64,000 nt of DNA from Coenobita brevimanus (lineage: Eukaryota; Arthropoda; Malacostraca; Decapoda; Coenobitidae). How positions within the stretch are numbered: the first letter of the stretch is position 1; every line of letters begins with the position of its first letter. The notes below the pieces were generated by a model, which worked only from the letters and a program-made list of their open reading frames with translations, searched no databases and was not told the origin of the DNA. This document shows positions 1-10,502 of the stretch, piece by piece. Position numbers and translations under genes: made by a program. The stretch is taken from NCBI GenBank assembly GCA_032717465.1, contig CM064658.1, forward strand, positions 8,241,395 through 8,305,394. The letters are read 5' to 3'.

Positions 1-22
1 CACACACACACACACACACACA
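1..22. repeat. (CA)n microsatellite at the window edge
   Basis: Eleven CA dinucleotides. The array may continue to the left of the window. Confidence 0.95.
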
Positions 23-609
23 GTAGGCTGAAAAACACATCCCATTACTTTACATGTTAAATATACCCCGATATACAACACCCCGCCTAATGATGGGTTT
101 TTACCTAACCAATTGCATCGTTAAACTGTGGTATACCTGTATAGGGATGCATGTTTGAGCCATGGGTTTCCCCCCCCACCCAAGTCCTAAACCCACCCAG
201 ATTAGTCCAAAAACAAGTTTAAAGCCAATCTAAATGGCCTAACAGCTGTAAAAGAAGTTAACCTAAGCCTAAATCCTGTAAATGACCCACTGAAACCAAC
301 ATGTAAAATCTGAAAATCGTCAAATATAAGTGGCAAAATCAAGCTTAGTAAATTGTACCCCAAAATTATAATGTTCACCCCACCTACTGCTAAAACTCAT
401 TAATCTAAGTCTTAAAACAGTTTATAAATCAACCTAAACACATAATTTTAGTCTAAAATATCATCAGAATCTGTAAAAAAAAGAATCAGACCCCATCATT
501 AAACTGGGGTTTGGCCATCATTAGGCAGGGTATGGGAGTACTGTATATCTATCCCCATCATTACGCCGGGGTGTCACATCTAGAGGTATTGTATATTGAG
601 GTATACCTG
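22..609 (+). mobile_element. Tigger-like non-autonomous element, rearranged copy
   Basis: Bases 139-609 match, in order, the complete copy at 3834-4384, sharing the stretches around 'gggatgca', 'cctaaacccaccca' and the closing 'tatacctg'. Bases 22-138 match the 5' end of that family in reverse complement. The copy therefore appears internally inverted or fused from two insertions. No coding capacity is seen. The pogo/Tigger assignment rests on CAGG...CCTG ends next to TA. Confidence 0.6.
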
Positions 610-635
610 TATACTCTATATATTTATATATATTC

Positions 636-1642
636 TGAGGGTCTCTGACTTACAATGAGGTTACATTCCAATAAACCCATCGCAAGTGGAAAATATCGTA
701 AGTCAAAAATGCATTTAGTACACCTAACCAACCGAACATCGCAGGCTAGCCAAGCCTGCCTTAAATGTGCTTATTAAATACCAGTATTTGTACTGGCAAA
801 TATTTCTTGTCCACAATTACGCAATGCAAATCTTCCTGATATGCTTCGGCACCTTCATTGTCGGCACTTGCTGCATCACCTCTGGCCTTCACATTATGAA
901 AATTATGACGCCTTTTGAAGCGCTGGAACCACCGATGACTTGCTGTAAACTGCTGCATATATGTAGGATCATCAGCATGCTCTTTTAATAATTCAGTCTT
1001 CATGCCATAGCCTGGATTGTCAGTAGGTTAAGCAGTATGCATTTCTGTATCTGGTCATCCATCCACATGACAAGCAATTTCTTCATCTTATCAGGCGGCC
1101 TGGCTCTTTTTTTCCTGATGACAGTGGATTTCATCGACACTGAAGACCTTGCATCACTTATTTGCTTCTTATGTTTGTATGATGGTCTAGATTGTCGATT
1201 GTGAAGGCCCATGTTCATGTGCGATGGCCATTATGGGCTTGCTGCCTTCATGCTGGGCAGTTATCTTGAGTTTCATGTCGAGAGTAATTGCCTTCCTCTT
1301 CTTACCAGTAGCAGGAGAGACAGATGGGCAGTTTGTAGACATGATGGTTGCACAAAACACACCGTAGACACGGGGGGGGGGGGTATCCAAAAAAATGCTG
1401 GCAACACAGAACACTGTAGAGTATCTGTTGTATACATCAGTGACTGTGTGGCAGACTGGGATGTGTGGCTCACTGCCGCTGCCCAGCATCACGAGAGAGT
1501 ATCATACTGCATATCACTAGTCCGGGAAAAGATCAAAATTCAGAATTCAAATTACAGTTTCTAAGAAATTTGCATTGCTATTGCATCATTGTATAGCTGA
1601 AAAATTGTAAGTTGGACCATCATAACTTGAAGACCGTTTGTA
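636..1642 (-). mobile_element. pogo/Tigger DNA transposon remnant
   Basis: The left end ('ctgacttacaatgagg') and the inverted right end near 1600 resemble known Tigger termini. The element contains a decayed transposase on the - strand (see 770-1370). The exact ends are uncertain by about 10 bases. Confidence 0.65.
770..1370 (-). pseudogene. Tigger/CENP-B-type transposase N-terminal relic
   Basis: Read on the - strand across three frames, the pieces give a recognisable Tigger N-terminus. First comes a CENP-B-type helix-turn-helix (KRKAITLDMKLKI, then SKPIMAIAHEHG). Then comes a linker (PDKMKKLLVMWMDDQIQK). Last is the second DNA-binding segment (TASHRWFQRFKRRHNFHNVK). Such proteins bind their terminal inverted repeats and cut through a DDE domain, which is absent here. 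Frameshifts between the pieces and the missing catalytic domain mean it is dead. The assignment is from known family sequence patterns. Confidence 0.7.
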
Positions 1643-2715
1643 CAGTACAATCCCATTTAACCGGGTGGCTTGGGGAATTTACCTTCCCGGTTACAGATTT
1701 TTCCCGTATTTCTGATTTTCAAGTCAAATCTATACAAAGGCTATCACAGCAGTAAATACAGTTCAGGTACTCACCAGTCACATTAGGGGTTACACTAAGA
1801 GATTCCGCCTGAAAAACTGCCTTGTAAACACACACCATGGTCATAACGGACGTGCGTGCAATGTCTAGCAATTTGCAGTACTGCAAATTGCACCAGTCCA
1901 TTGTTTACCGAATTACTGTATTCATAACATGTACTGTACTCATAAAAATTTCGAAAAATAAAATAAAGAAATAAAAGCTTGAACATTTATTAGTGAACTG
2001 ATGATGTGTTAAGACTGCACTGTAGAATTATCACGACACCTGTGCCCCCACGTGAGTTTGTTTACGTTTCCGACTGTTCTTCTTCTTCCCCACCTGACCT
2101 CCATCACTCCACCCCTCACCCGCCACTCAGCTGTTTTGCAGAAAATAAAATAAATGATGTACGTATGAAATGCAGGCATATTATTTATTTATTTTTCTTC
2201 CAACAAAGTAAACTTTCATTCCTATTAACATTTATATTCACCCATTAGTGTTTTATAATGTTCGCCTTTTTCAAGTCTGTTGCATATGTCCAGCTTCTGT
2301 TTCAAGGTAAGCACGATACGCTTACGTTTAGTTTGCACTTTAGGCATTTTGGAGTGTACAAATTACCGTCTATCAGAGGAACACAATAGCAAGAGAGCTT
2401 GTTTACTGTCTGGTGGCAAAACGCAGACTGGTGATTTTTGGAGGGTGTGGAGGATGACTGAATTCAAGTAGGGGAAAGAGGGGGAGAGGAGGGGTGGTTA
2501 AGAGGATTTGCTAGGGATTTACATTAGCCGGAAATGCCTTCACCTCGCTTTGTCTGACTTCACCCAGCCTCGCGTGACACGATCAAACAGCGGTTTGGCG
2601 GTCCATTCAAATTGGCGCACAATTATAACTTACTGACATTTTTACCAGCCCTTGAATTTTCCCGTTGTTCTGAGTATTCCGTTTGTCTGGATACCGGATA
2701 GCTGGGATTGTACTG
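1643..2715. mobile_element. Tigger-like non-autonomous element with TIRs
   Basis: The left end CAGTACAATCCCATTTAACC and the right end (reverse complement CAGTACAATCCCAGCTATCC) form inverted repeats. TA flanks both sides. No transposase frame is seen in the 1.07 kb. Confidence 0.75.
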
Positions 2716-2721
2716 TATATA

Positions 2722-3544
2722 CAGTAATCGCTCCAAGTTCCAATGTAATAGAGCCAAAGGCATGTCCGTGACTTGGGGAAAAATGCCCCTGGACAGGTAC
2801 TGTACTTATAGACCCCAACCCAACCTAACTTTGAAAGCCACCTAAGTAACTCCCTGCCGGACATGCACAGCACCTATTTAAGACCCTATGCACACAAATC
2901 AGGGATAGAAACCATGAAGTAAATGAAAAGGGACCAGAGAATGAGAAATTAGAAGTGAGTATGGAAAATACTTAGCAGTGTACAGGGTACTTACAACATG
3001 TCCGTGGCTGTCTTGAAGATTAACGTGCCTTCTTTATGACTCTGACAGTGGTGAAGGTGCTTGAAGCACGTACAGTAATCCAGTGTTGCGCTGCACTTAA
3101 TCCTTTGCACTGTGAATTATAATTGTTTAACACTGCACATTCTGTTCTTAGTTGCACCACGCCAGTGTTGCACTCTGCATTTAATCCTTTGCACTCTGAA
3201 TTCTGATTTCTTAACACTGCACAACACTGTAAATTTCCATGTGTCTGGTGGTGAGGTATTGCAGTTTATTCACTGTCCACCACAAAAACAAGCATATGGG
3301 CAGCCATGGCGATGAGCGTGCAATCACGACGGTAGGTGGGCTGGAACTGGGGAGGAGGCAGGGGCAATCTAGCGGACGTTGCTGGAACTAAGCACCAAAA
3401 CACAGCTGTTCATCACCGCATGGCAAATTTAGAGTAGGGAGGAACACATATGGGCTCCCCCCCCCCCCCCCAGATCCCAAGCCCAAAATGTCCGGAACTT
3501 GAGACGTCCTGGTCTTAGGGATCCGGGTCTTAAAGGGATTATTG
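2722..3544. mobile_element. Diverged copy of the 1.08-kb 'CAGTAATCCCTCC' element family
   Basis: It starts CAGTAATCGCTCCAAG and ends 'taaagggattattg', so the termini are inverted repeats. The interior ('cctatttaagacc', 'gggtacttaca', 'ttaacactgcacaacactg') matches the copies at 8095-9182 and 53989-55069 but is more decayed. Non-autonomous. Confidence 0.7.
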
Positions 3545-3833
3545 TATCACTCATTTCCTCACCTTCAGAAACTCATTATCATTTTTCTTTGTTTCGTCTT
3601 TTGTCTGATTGCTTAAGTGACCTGAAAATTGAATTTATTAATTTTGTGTCTAGACAGTTATCTGCTAAGGTCTTTGCTTTTCATTATCACCCATTACCTC
3701 ACTCTCAGGAACCCTTCTTGTTTCTTTTGTGTTCAGTCTTTTGTCTGATTGCTGTAAGTGACCTGAAAGATGAATTCGGTTATCTGACAAGACAATTATT
3801 GGCTTTTTGTATGGTATATAGTATGATCCAATA
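3545..3833. other. Unassigned spacer with an internal direct repeat
   Basis: No gene is seen. Two similar ~130-bp segments, beginning near 3548 and 3681, share 'ttttgtctgattgct' and 'gtgacctgaaa', so this is an imperfect tandem duplication. Confidence 0.5.
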
Positions 3834-4384
3834 CAGGCATACCCCGGTTTAATGATGCAATTGGTTATGTAAAAACTCATCTTTAGGCGGGGTATTGCAT
3901 CTCGGGGTAGATTTAACTTGTAAAGCATAGGGATGCATTTTTGAGCCTTGGGTTTCCCTCCCAACCAAGTCCTAAACCCACCCAAAATGAGTCCAAAAAG
4001 ATTTCTAGCTAACCTAAACCTCCAAATAGCTTTAAAACAAGCTAAACTAAGCCTAAAAGCAGTTTGTAACTCACTTAAACCCAAAAATAAAGTATGAAAC
4101 CATCAAAAAAAGTATGGAAAAAATCCAACTTAGTAAACTGTACTCCCAAATGACAGTGTTCATCCTACCTTTGACTAAAACACATTAATCTGAGTTTAAA
4201 AATAGTTTATAAATCAACCTAAACAAAATATAAGTAAAAAATGCCATCAAAATCAGTTTAAAAAAACAAAACCCAACATTATACAGGGGTTTGGCCATCA
4301 TTCAGCAGGGTAGGGTGGTATTTCTACCCCCATTGATATGCCGGGGTATCGCATATAGGGGTATTGTATCTCGGGGTCTGCCTG
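3834..4384 (+). mobile_element. Tigger-like non-autonomous element, complete copy
   Basis: Starts CAGGCATACCCCGG and ends 'cggggtctgcctg', flanked by TA on both sides. About 550 bp with no coding capacity. Relatives are at 22-609 and 17479-19905. Confidence 0.75.
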
Positions 4385-4814
4385 TATCTTATTTTTATGT
4401 CTTTATTACTATGAAGGATGTGATAAAGCTTATGGTAATCAGTCAGTCAGGCACTACTATGCTTCCTCATAATATAGCTGTTATTTTCTATGGACTGGAA
4501 GCTAAACCAAGTAGCTTGTGTTAATGATAGGCAATATCTTTCAGGTCACTGCAGTAGTGTGCGTGTTGGAGTGAGGAGAGTGAGACGAAAAGAGCGAGAC
4601 AAAGGAAAGTGAGGCGAGAAGTGAGAGGAGAGAGACGTAAAGCAAGAGGAGAGTGAGACAGTGAGAGGAGAGAAACACATGAATTGAGACAAATGAGAAG
4701 AGTAAGAAACATGAAGCAAGAGGAGAAAGATAGATGTTAAGCAAGAGGAAACAGAAATGTGGAGTGAGGCTAGTGAGATAATAAGAAAGTGATATGTGAG
4801 GTTCAGGCATCAGT
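4385..4814 (+). other. COP1 upstream region with a purine-rich leader
   Basis: From about 4560 to 4800 the + strand is strongly purine-rich, with degenerate GAG/GAGA repeats ('gagaggagagtgagac'-like units), ending 13 bases before the COP1 start codon. A pyrimidine-AG at 4535-4544 would make a plausible 3' splice site, so a 5'-UTR intron is possible. No TATA box is evident. Promoter function is inferred only from position. Confidence 0.45.
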
Positions 4815-6767
4815 ATGGCTAACAGTGAGACTCGGCTGGAGGGTGGTGGTGGTGGGGGTCGAATGGGGAGTCGCAGTGTCAAACGAGCAAACGTTTTTGT
4901 TTTGAATGGTCTGGATGGAACATTAGAGGAGAAGAACTCAGATTTTTTGTGCCCAGTGTGCCTGGATCTTATCACTGAGGCATACATGACAAAGTGCGGA
5001 CACACCTTTTGCCGATCCTGCTTGGTTACGAGCATCCAGGCTAACAGTCGATGTCCTAAGTGTAATTTCAGTGTGGACTCGACAGATTCTATTTACCCAA
5101 ATCACACAGTGAATCAGCAGGTCTTGAAACAGCGTCGTTTGGGGGACCTCCAGGCTGCATTGACCAAGAGAAAGAAAACTGCTGCCTTTAGTGAACTCAG
5201 AAACTATCTAAGTTTTGAAGGGTCATGTTTAGGTATTAGTGATATAAATCATATCATAACCATACTACAGGAAAAGAAGGAGCAGTTAGAGGCCCAGTCA
5301 GTGCAGAATAAGTATGAACTAATGAAGGACTTCCTCAGCGAACTCTTGAAGCAGAAAGAGGAACAGCTGGCCTCAATCAGTCGTGAGGTGAAACTAATAA
5401 AGCATGACCTGTCTTGTGTGGAGAACAGCCTGGAGAATATGGAGCCCTATCGAAGCCTTTCTAGCTGTGTGCCACAGGAAAACAGCGTCCCTAACTCCAG
5501 TGGGGTGTTCCTAACAGAGATTCTGGATGGGGAATGTCCTGGAGTTTCCCATGCACAAGAGCCATCAAGCCCTGTGGAGGAGGGGTTCAATGTACCTCTG
5601 TTTAGCCGCGCTTGCCCAGAGAGCTCAACTGTGCAGGCCAAACGCAAACGAATGCACCTTCACTTTAATGAACTGGTGGAACGATACCTTAGCATGAGAG
5701 TACCAGGACTTAGTGAGGCAGGACTGGAAAATGAGGATGGTGGGCTTCATCAGTTTGGTGAGTGCATCTCCAAGTTTACACAATACAGTGCCATGCGGCC
5801 CCTTGCCACCATCAACTATAACTGTGACCTCATCCAGCAGTCTAGTAATATTGCTTCCAGTATTGAGTTTGACAAGGATAGTGAGTACTTTGCGGTGGCT
5901 GGCCTGACGAAGAAAATCCGCATATTTGACTACGGTACGGTGATCCGAGACACAGTTGATCTGCACTACCCCTGCTCAGAGATGATCTGCTCTTCCAAGA
6001 TCAGCTGTGTTAGCTGGAGTAACTACATGAAGAACCTACTAGCGAGCAGTGACTATGATGGTACTGTCACTGTCTGGGATGCCTTCACTACTCAGCGCCT
6101 TCATACTTTCCAAGAACATGAGAAAAGGTGTTGGAATGTAGACTTTAACAAAATGGACACCAAGTTGATTGCATCTGGCAGTGATGATCATAAAGTTAAA
6201 CTATGGTCCCTTGACAGTGAACGCTCCATAACATCGCTGGAGGCCAAGGCTAATGTGTGTTGTGTGCAGTTCAACCCAGCTAGCCGTTACCACCTGGCAT
6301 TTGGCTCAGCAGATCACTGTGTTCATTATTATGACCTGCGCAACATGAAGGAGGAAGTTCGGGTCTTTCGTGGGCACCGTAAAGCCGTTTCATATGTCAA
6401 ATTTGTGTCTAGTGAGGACATTGTTTCAGCATCCACAGACAGTTTGCTAAAGATATGGAATGTGAACAAGTCCCATTGTGTGCGTTCCCTACAAGGGCAT
6501 ATTAATGAAAAGAACTTTGTAGGGCTGGCGACAGATGGTGAATATGTTGCTTGTGGGTCAGAGAATAATTCCCTCTATGTGTACTACAAGGGCATGTCTC
6601 GGACTCTGTTTAGCCTCAAGTTTGACCAGAAAAAGCTTGTGTTAGACCAGGACCAGAGGGAAGAAGAACCTTCGGAGTTTGTATCAGCGGTCTGTTGGCG
6701 TCGTGGTTCCAATATTATTGCTGCTGGTAACAGCAAGGGTATCATCAAGATATTACAAATGGTTTAA
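4815..6767 (+). CDS. COP1: COP1 E3 ubiquitin ligase, intronless, complete
   Basis: A 650-residue single-exon protein. The C3HC4 RING finger has Cys46, Cys49, Cys61, His63, Cys66, Cys69, Cys80 and Cys83. A coiled coil follows at ~150-205, then a basic linker (AKRKRMHLHFNEL, ~275-287), then a seven-bladed WD40 domain at ~335-648 with COP1-diagnostic stretches (LASSDYDGTVTVWD, HEKRCWNVDFN, SRYHLAFGSADHCVHYYDL, GHINEKNFVG). In animals COP1 acts with DET1-DDB1-CUL4 to ubiquitinate transcription factors such as c-Jun and ETS proteins. Its WD40 pocket binds Val-Pro degrons. The start is the first Met of the open frame, in fair context ('cagtatggc'); Met17 is an alternative. The N-terminus is about 90 residues shorter than in human COP1. 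Vertebrate COP1 genes have many introns, so an uninterrupted frame suggests an old retrocopy or wholesale intron loss. Every domain is intact, which argues for function. Confidence 0.95.
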   Translation: MANSETRLEGGGGGGRMGSRSVKRANVFVLNGLDGTLEEKNSDFLCPVCLDLITEAYMTKCGHTFCRSCLVTSIQANSRCPKCNFSVDSTDSIYPNHTVNQQVLKQRRLGDLQAALTKRKKTAAFSELRNYLSFEGSCLGISDINHIITILQEKKEQLEAQSVQNKYELMKDFLSELLKQKEEQLASISREVKLIKHDLSCVENSLENMEPYRSLSSCVPQENSVPNSSGVFLTEILDGECPGVSHAQEPSSPVEEGFNVPLFSRACPESSTVQAKRKRMHLHFNELVERYLSMRVPGLSEAGLENEDGGLHQFGECISKFTQYSAMRPLATINYNCDLIQQSSNIASSIEFDKDSEYFAVAGLTKKIRIFDYGTVIRDTVDLHYPCSEMICSSKISCVSWSNYMKNLLASSDYDGTVTVWDAFTTQRLHTFQEHEKRCWNVDFNKMDTKLIASGSDDHKVKLWSLDSERSITSLEAKANVCCVQFNPASRYHLAFGSADHCVHYYDLRNMKEEVRVFRGHRKAVSYVKFVSSEDIVSASTDSLLKIWNVNKSHCVRSLQGHINEKNFVGLATDGEYVACGSENNSLYVYYKGMSRTLFSLKFDQKKLVLDQDQREEEPSEFVSAVCWRRGSNIIAAGNSKGIIKILQMV

Positions 6768-7370
6768 TATTGTTACTTTAAAAGCTTTTGCTGCTGTCAG
6801 GGGATTTCATTGAGATCAAACCTCCTTTTACTTTTAAAAATGTCATTTTAGTACTTTAGAAAAATGTCTCCTTAGCTAAACAAAAGTCTGTCAACAGCAC
6901 AGGCCATTAGATCCTGTAGATGGTTCATAACATCTTCCTTTTTTTTTTTTTTTTTCTTGCTGATATCATTGGAGTGAAGTGGATAATGTCTTCTATTCCA
7001 TGATTGATGTGTCCTTTATTCTTGCTCATCATCAGGCAGTTTTATATATATAGTAGTTCTGTTTATCCGTTCTGGTGTACCAAATCTACCTGTGGTTGGG
7101 GAAAAAGAGGCAAGATGGTTATGACAGTTTTCAAATGCTACTCCTTACCCAGCCCTAGGGTGGGAAAGGAAGTCCAGATGATGATGATGATCAGATGCCA
7201 ACCTACCAGTGTTTTATTGTACTGGAGTTTTATATAGCATTTAATATGATAGCTGTCTTATTGTTATTTTGATATTTAATTTGTGTTTTGTGTTCAGTAT
7301 GCCATTTGTTTAATATCTACCCCTGAAATGGTGGCAAGAGATGGATGCTTTACATGTGATGGCACTGATA
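6768..7370 (+). other. COP1 3' region
   Basis: Probable 3' UTR and downstream DNA. There is a T19 tract near 6939-6957. A SINE-tail-like piece at ~7090-7192 ('gggtgggaaaggaagtcca' followed by GATGATGAT) resembles the repeats at 15832-15965 and 48860-49030. No clear AATAAA was seen near the stop codon. Confidence 0.4.
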
Positions 7371-7530
7371 TGGCCAGACAGCTCAACTGCCTATCCCCTA
7401 AAAGGAGGATGGTGGACTGGTGGAGAAGGACAGTTTAAGCCTGCTGTCCATTGGATGGGCTCATTTTAGATGAGCCTGGGACTACAACTGCTGCTAGTAT
7501 TACCTAGAGGTAGGAAAAAAAAAAAAAATC
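7370..7530 (-). repeat. Dispersed repeat D copy
   Basis: Contains the 'ggaggatggtggactg' and 'tttaagcctgctgtcca' core that recurs in opposite orientation at 10240, 10880, 14060, 14415 and 53505. It ends in A14 at ~7517. A probable old SINE family. Confidence 0.5.
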
Positions 7531-7567
7531 TGATTGCTGCTGTTACCGATATCCTATTGTTGTTCGA

Positions 7568-7631
<64 letters not shown>

Positions 7632-7680
7632 ACACATATACAGTATATACATATATATGTAATATATATCTCATTATCTC
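7568..7680. repeat. (TA)n microsatellite with variant core
   Basis: About 50 bp of TA followed by GTAT/ACAT variants, including 'atatacagtatatac'. Confidence 0.9.
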
Positions 7681-7689
7681 ATTAGCCAT

Positions 7690-8057
7690 TTGAGTGTCCA
7701 TTGCAGGACTGGCCTATCCCCAACTGAAGTGGGGATGATACAGCCAATGTATCTCTACCAAGTGGCTTAGGCTGTCTGATAGAGATTGTATGGAGGATGA
7801 GAAGTGCTTGTAAGTGTAATTGTAGTGTTGGAGTGGCTTTGGATGTGTGTGTAGTCTGTGAATCGGCCCACGAAAGCCGACTGGGTGCAAGCATACTTTA
7901 TAGTATGCGACACTGGTTCAACCACAGCACCCCTGATGTCCGCCAATGCAGTACGTGGCCAGAAGAACGCTTCCAAAGTTTATTACCCTGGCGCGGCGCG
8001 AACCCTTGTCCGTCAGTGTACGAAAACGCACACTTTACCACTGTACCACAGAGGCTC
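7690..8057 (-). mobile_element. tRNA-derived SINE
   Basis: On the - strand from 8057 the sequence starts 'ggagcctctg'. It has an A-box-like TGGTACAGTGGTA and a B-box-like GGGTTCGCGCC about 40 bases apart, as in the head of a tRNA-derived SINE. A ~290-bp body follows and ends in an AT-rich simple tail. The body includes the short palindrome 'gcatactttatagtatgc'. Acceptor-stem pairing is poor, so this is not a functional tRNA gene. Confidence 0.7.
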
Positions 8058-8094
8058 CTACATATATATATATTGTATATATATATAATATATA

Positions 8095-9182
8095 CAGTAA
8101 TCCCTCCAATATCCGATGTAATAGAGCCATAGGCAGGTCCGGATAGTGGTCCTGTTCGGATATTGGGCCCCAGCTTATGGACTTGTACTTATGGACCCTA
8201 ACTCAGAGAAACACCTATACAACTCCCTCTGGACATGCATTGCACCTATTTAAGACCCAAATCACACCAATAAGGGACATAAAAGACTGAAATAAATGCA
8301 AAAGAACCATAAAATGAGGTTTTAGAGGTGAGTTTATACAATATTAAACATTCAGGGTACTTACAAGTCCCTGGCTCCTGGACTGGTTTGAACCGCCAGT
8401 TTGCAGTCCACAGTTAATCCTCTGCACTCTAAATTCTAATTTCTTAACACTGCACAACACTGTAAATTCCTGTGTGTTCTAGTGGCGATGTATTGCAGTT
8501 TATTCACTGTTTATTCACAAAAAACAAGCACCTGTGGCTTGCACTGGTATGAGCATCTGCTCTCGATTGGAGTTAGACTGTGACTGTTGATGATGGCGGG
8601 GTAACAGAGTTGCCAGATCGCAACAGCCACATTACCAATCTCCTCAACTTTGATTACCAAATTTAACTTTTCATTACCAAATTCGTAAAGCTAGCATTTA
8701 TTCTTCACTAATTATATATAAAAGTGGAAATACATGTAATCACTCTCCTTATAATTAACACCATGTTGATTATTTTCACGCTATGTAGGATAGCAGATTA
8801 ATCAGAGAGAGCAAACAATCCACCATCTCCATCCTGTGTATACTCATACATGTGAAAAATCCATTTGGTAATGCATTATTCCGATTCATTACCAAATGAA
8901 TTTTTCATTACCAAATTGGCCCACACTTGGTAATGAAAAATACCAAATGGCAACCCTGACAGGGGAGGGGGGAGGGAGGGAGTAAGGAAGGGTGAAGGGA
9001 CCATGGTGTAACAGCTGTTCGGCGCCAGGCGGCAGTTTCAAATTACGGGTGGGAAAAAAGTCAGATTTTTTTCAAATTTTTTGCGGTTTTTGGCCCATTT
9101 TGGAATATTGGATCCCAGGACGATTATGTCCGATTAGTGGGGATGTTCGGATATTGGGCGCTTGGATATTAGAGGGATTACA
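8095..9182. mobile_element. 1.08-kb TIR element, copy 1
   Basis: Starts CAGTAATCCCTCCAATATCC and ends in its inverted copy ('ggatattagagggattac'). It sits inside a TA-rich array. The interior holds several inverted and direct copies of 'cattaccaaat' (8860-8950). Nearly identical to 53989-55069. No transposase frame, so it is a non-autonomous pogo/Tigger-type element. Confidence 0.8.
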
Positions 9183-9520
9183 TATATATATACTGTATAT
9201 ATATATATTTTAGATCAGTTACTTAGTGTTTGCCTCTTAAATGGTGCTGGAGAAGCTGTATTTCACCATCCTCGTTTTAGGGGGTAGGGAAGGAGTTAAG
9301 GGACGTCATCGAATGATGATGATGATGAACCCCAGTCTGTCTGGCAAAGCATACCTGTCAGCCTCAGGGAAGCAGATACCCCAGCAAGGTTATCCAGCAA
9401 ATGGATGTTCTCTTGCAACTGACAGTGGGAAATAGTGTGGAGGTTTGGTTCTTGGATGGATGCTGCATTTGTGTGTCTCCAACCAGTTAGTGGGCACCAT
9501 AGTAGGCTCCACTTCACCCT
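9183..9520. other. Gene-free stretch
   Basis: TA-rich array to ~9212, then weak matches to repeat D ('ttagggggtagggaaggag', ATG tail at 9315). No gene is seen. Confidence 0.4.
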
Positions 9521-9885
9521 GTAATTTGGTTTTATGGTTACCACCCAGAATTGTAAATGGTTTCCTTGGTTTAGGAAACCACTAGACGTATCACTTCGTG
9601 TAGATCCACCTGAAGTGGAAAAAAGTGTAATAAAAAGTACTAAGGATGGGAGAAATAGGAAGAGAAGAGGGCAGACAGAAAATGAATGATAAATGTGAAG
9701 GAAGAAGTAAGCAGCACTACATCAAGCGAGGGCAAAAGTGTAATAAAAAGTACTAAGGATGGGAGAAATAGGAAGAGAAGAGGGCAGACAGAAAATGAAT
9801 GATAAATGTGAAGGAAGAAGTAAGCAGCACTACATCAAGCGAGGGCAACACTGCATGGAGTGAGGAGACGATGGTTGCCAAAACA
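9520..9885 (-). mobile_element. SINE head copy with an internal perfect duplication
   Basis: A minus-strand copy of the SINE head shared by the two families described at 60484 and 27588. It has the hairpin region (~9556-9588) and the 5' end near 'cagcactacatcaagcgag'. It contains an exact 113-bp tandem duplication (9621-9733 and 9734-9846). Confidence 0.65.
9621..9846. repeat. Perfect 113-bp tandem duplication
   Basis: Two adjacent copies beginning 'aaaagtgtaataaaaagt', identical base for base by eye, within a SINE head. A recent duplication, or possibly an assembly artefact. Confidence 0.85.
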
Positions 9886-9889
9886 GGGC

Positions 9890-10439
9890 AGTGGAGCCAG
9901 TCATATATACCAGTACCACCACAAGAAGCTCTCTCTCCAACACCACAGTACGTTTTATGTAACATAAATGGCAATAATGTTCTCTTAAAAAGAAAAAGCC
10001 ATCATCTCCCTTTGGGGGATAGTGAAGAGGATGAGGGATATTTGTACAGCCAGGCAGTGATGCCAGGTGGAACTATGCCATCACATGGATGTATCCCATT
10101 CCAGCATCTCAGAGGGATTTATGAAACTAAGTAAGAAATAAAGTTGCTAACAAAAAGCCAAACTTCACTCTGTTTGTGTATTTTTTTATTTTATTTTTTT
10201 TCATTACTTTAGATATAATGACTGGTGTGAGCCCCTTGGACTGCAGACAGAATCGCCTTTCTCCTGCAGTTCATCCTTCTTTATGGGGTTAGGGAGGGAG
10301 ATGAGAGATGTTTGTATAGCAAGGCAGTTTCACTGGTTGGTTGTGCATACCACGACATGAAGGCATCCCACTCCAGACTAGGATGGGAATAATATTCCTT
10401 TCAGAAATCCGGACTTTAAATATGTAACATATATATATA

Positions 10440-10502
<63 letters not shown>

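Noticed and set aside
4815..6767. COP1 as a dead processed pseudogene
   Set aside because: No stop or frameshift in 650 codons, all eight RING ligands and conserved WD40 motifs are kept, and no poly(A) or target duplication was found at the ends.
9799..10134. 111-codon open frame as a gene
   Set aside because: The first third is SINE-head sequence and the rest matches repeat D copies elsewhere in the window. No splice or family support.
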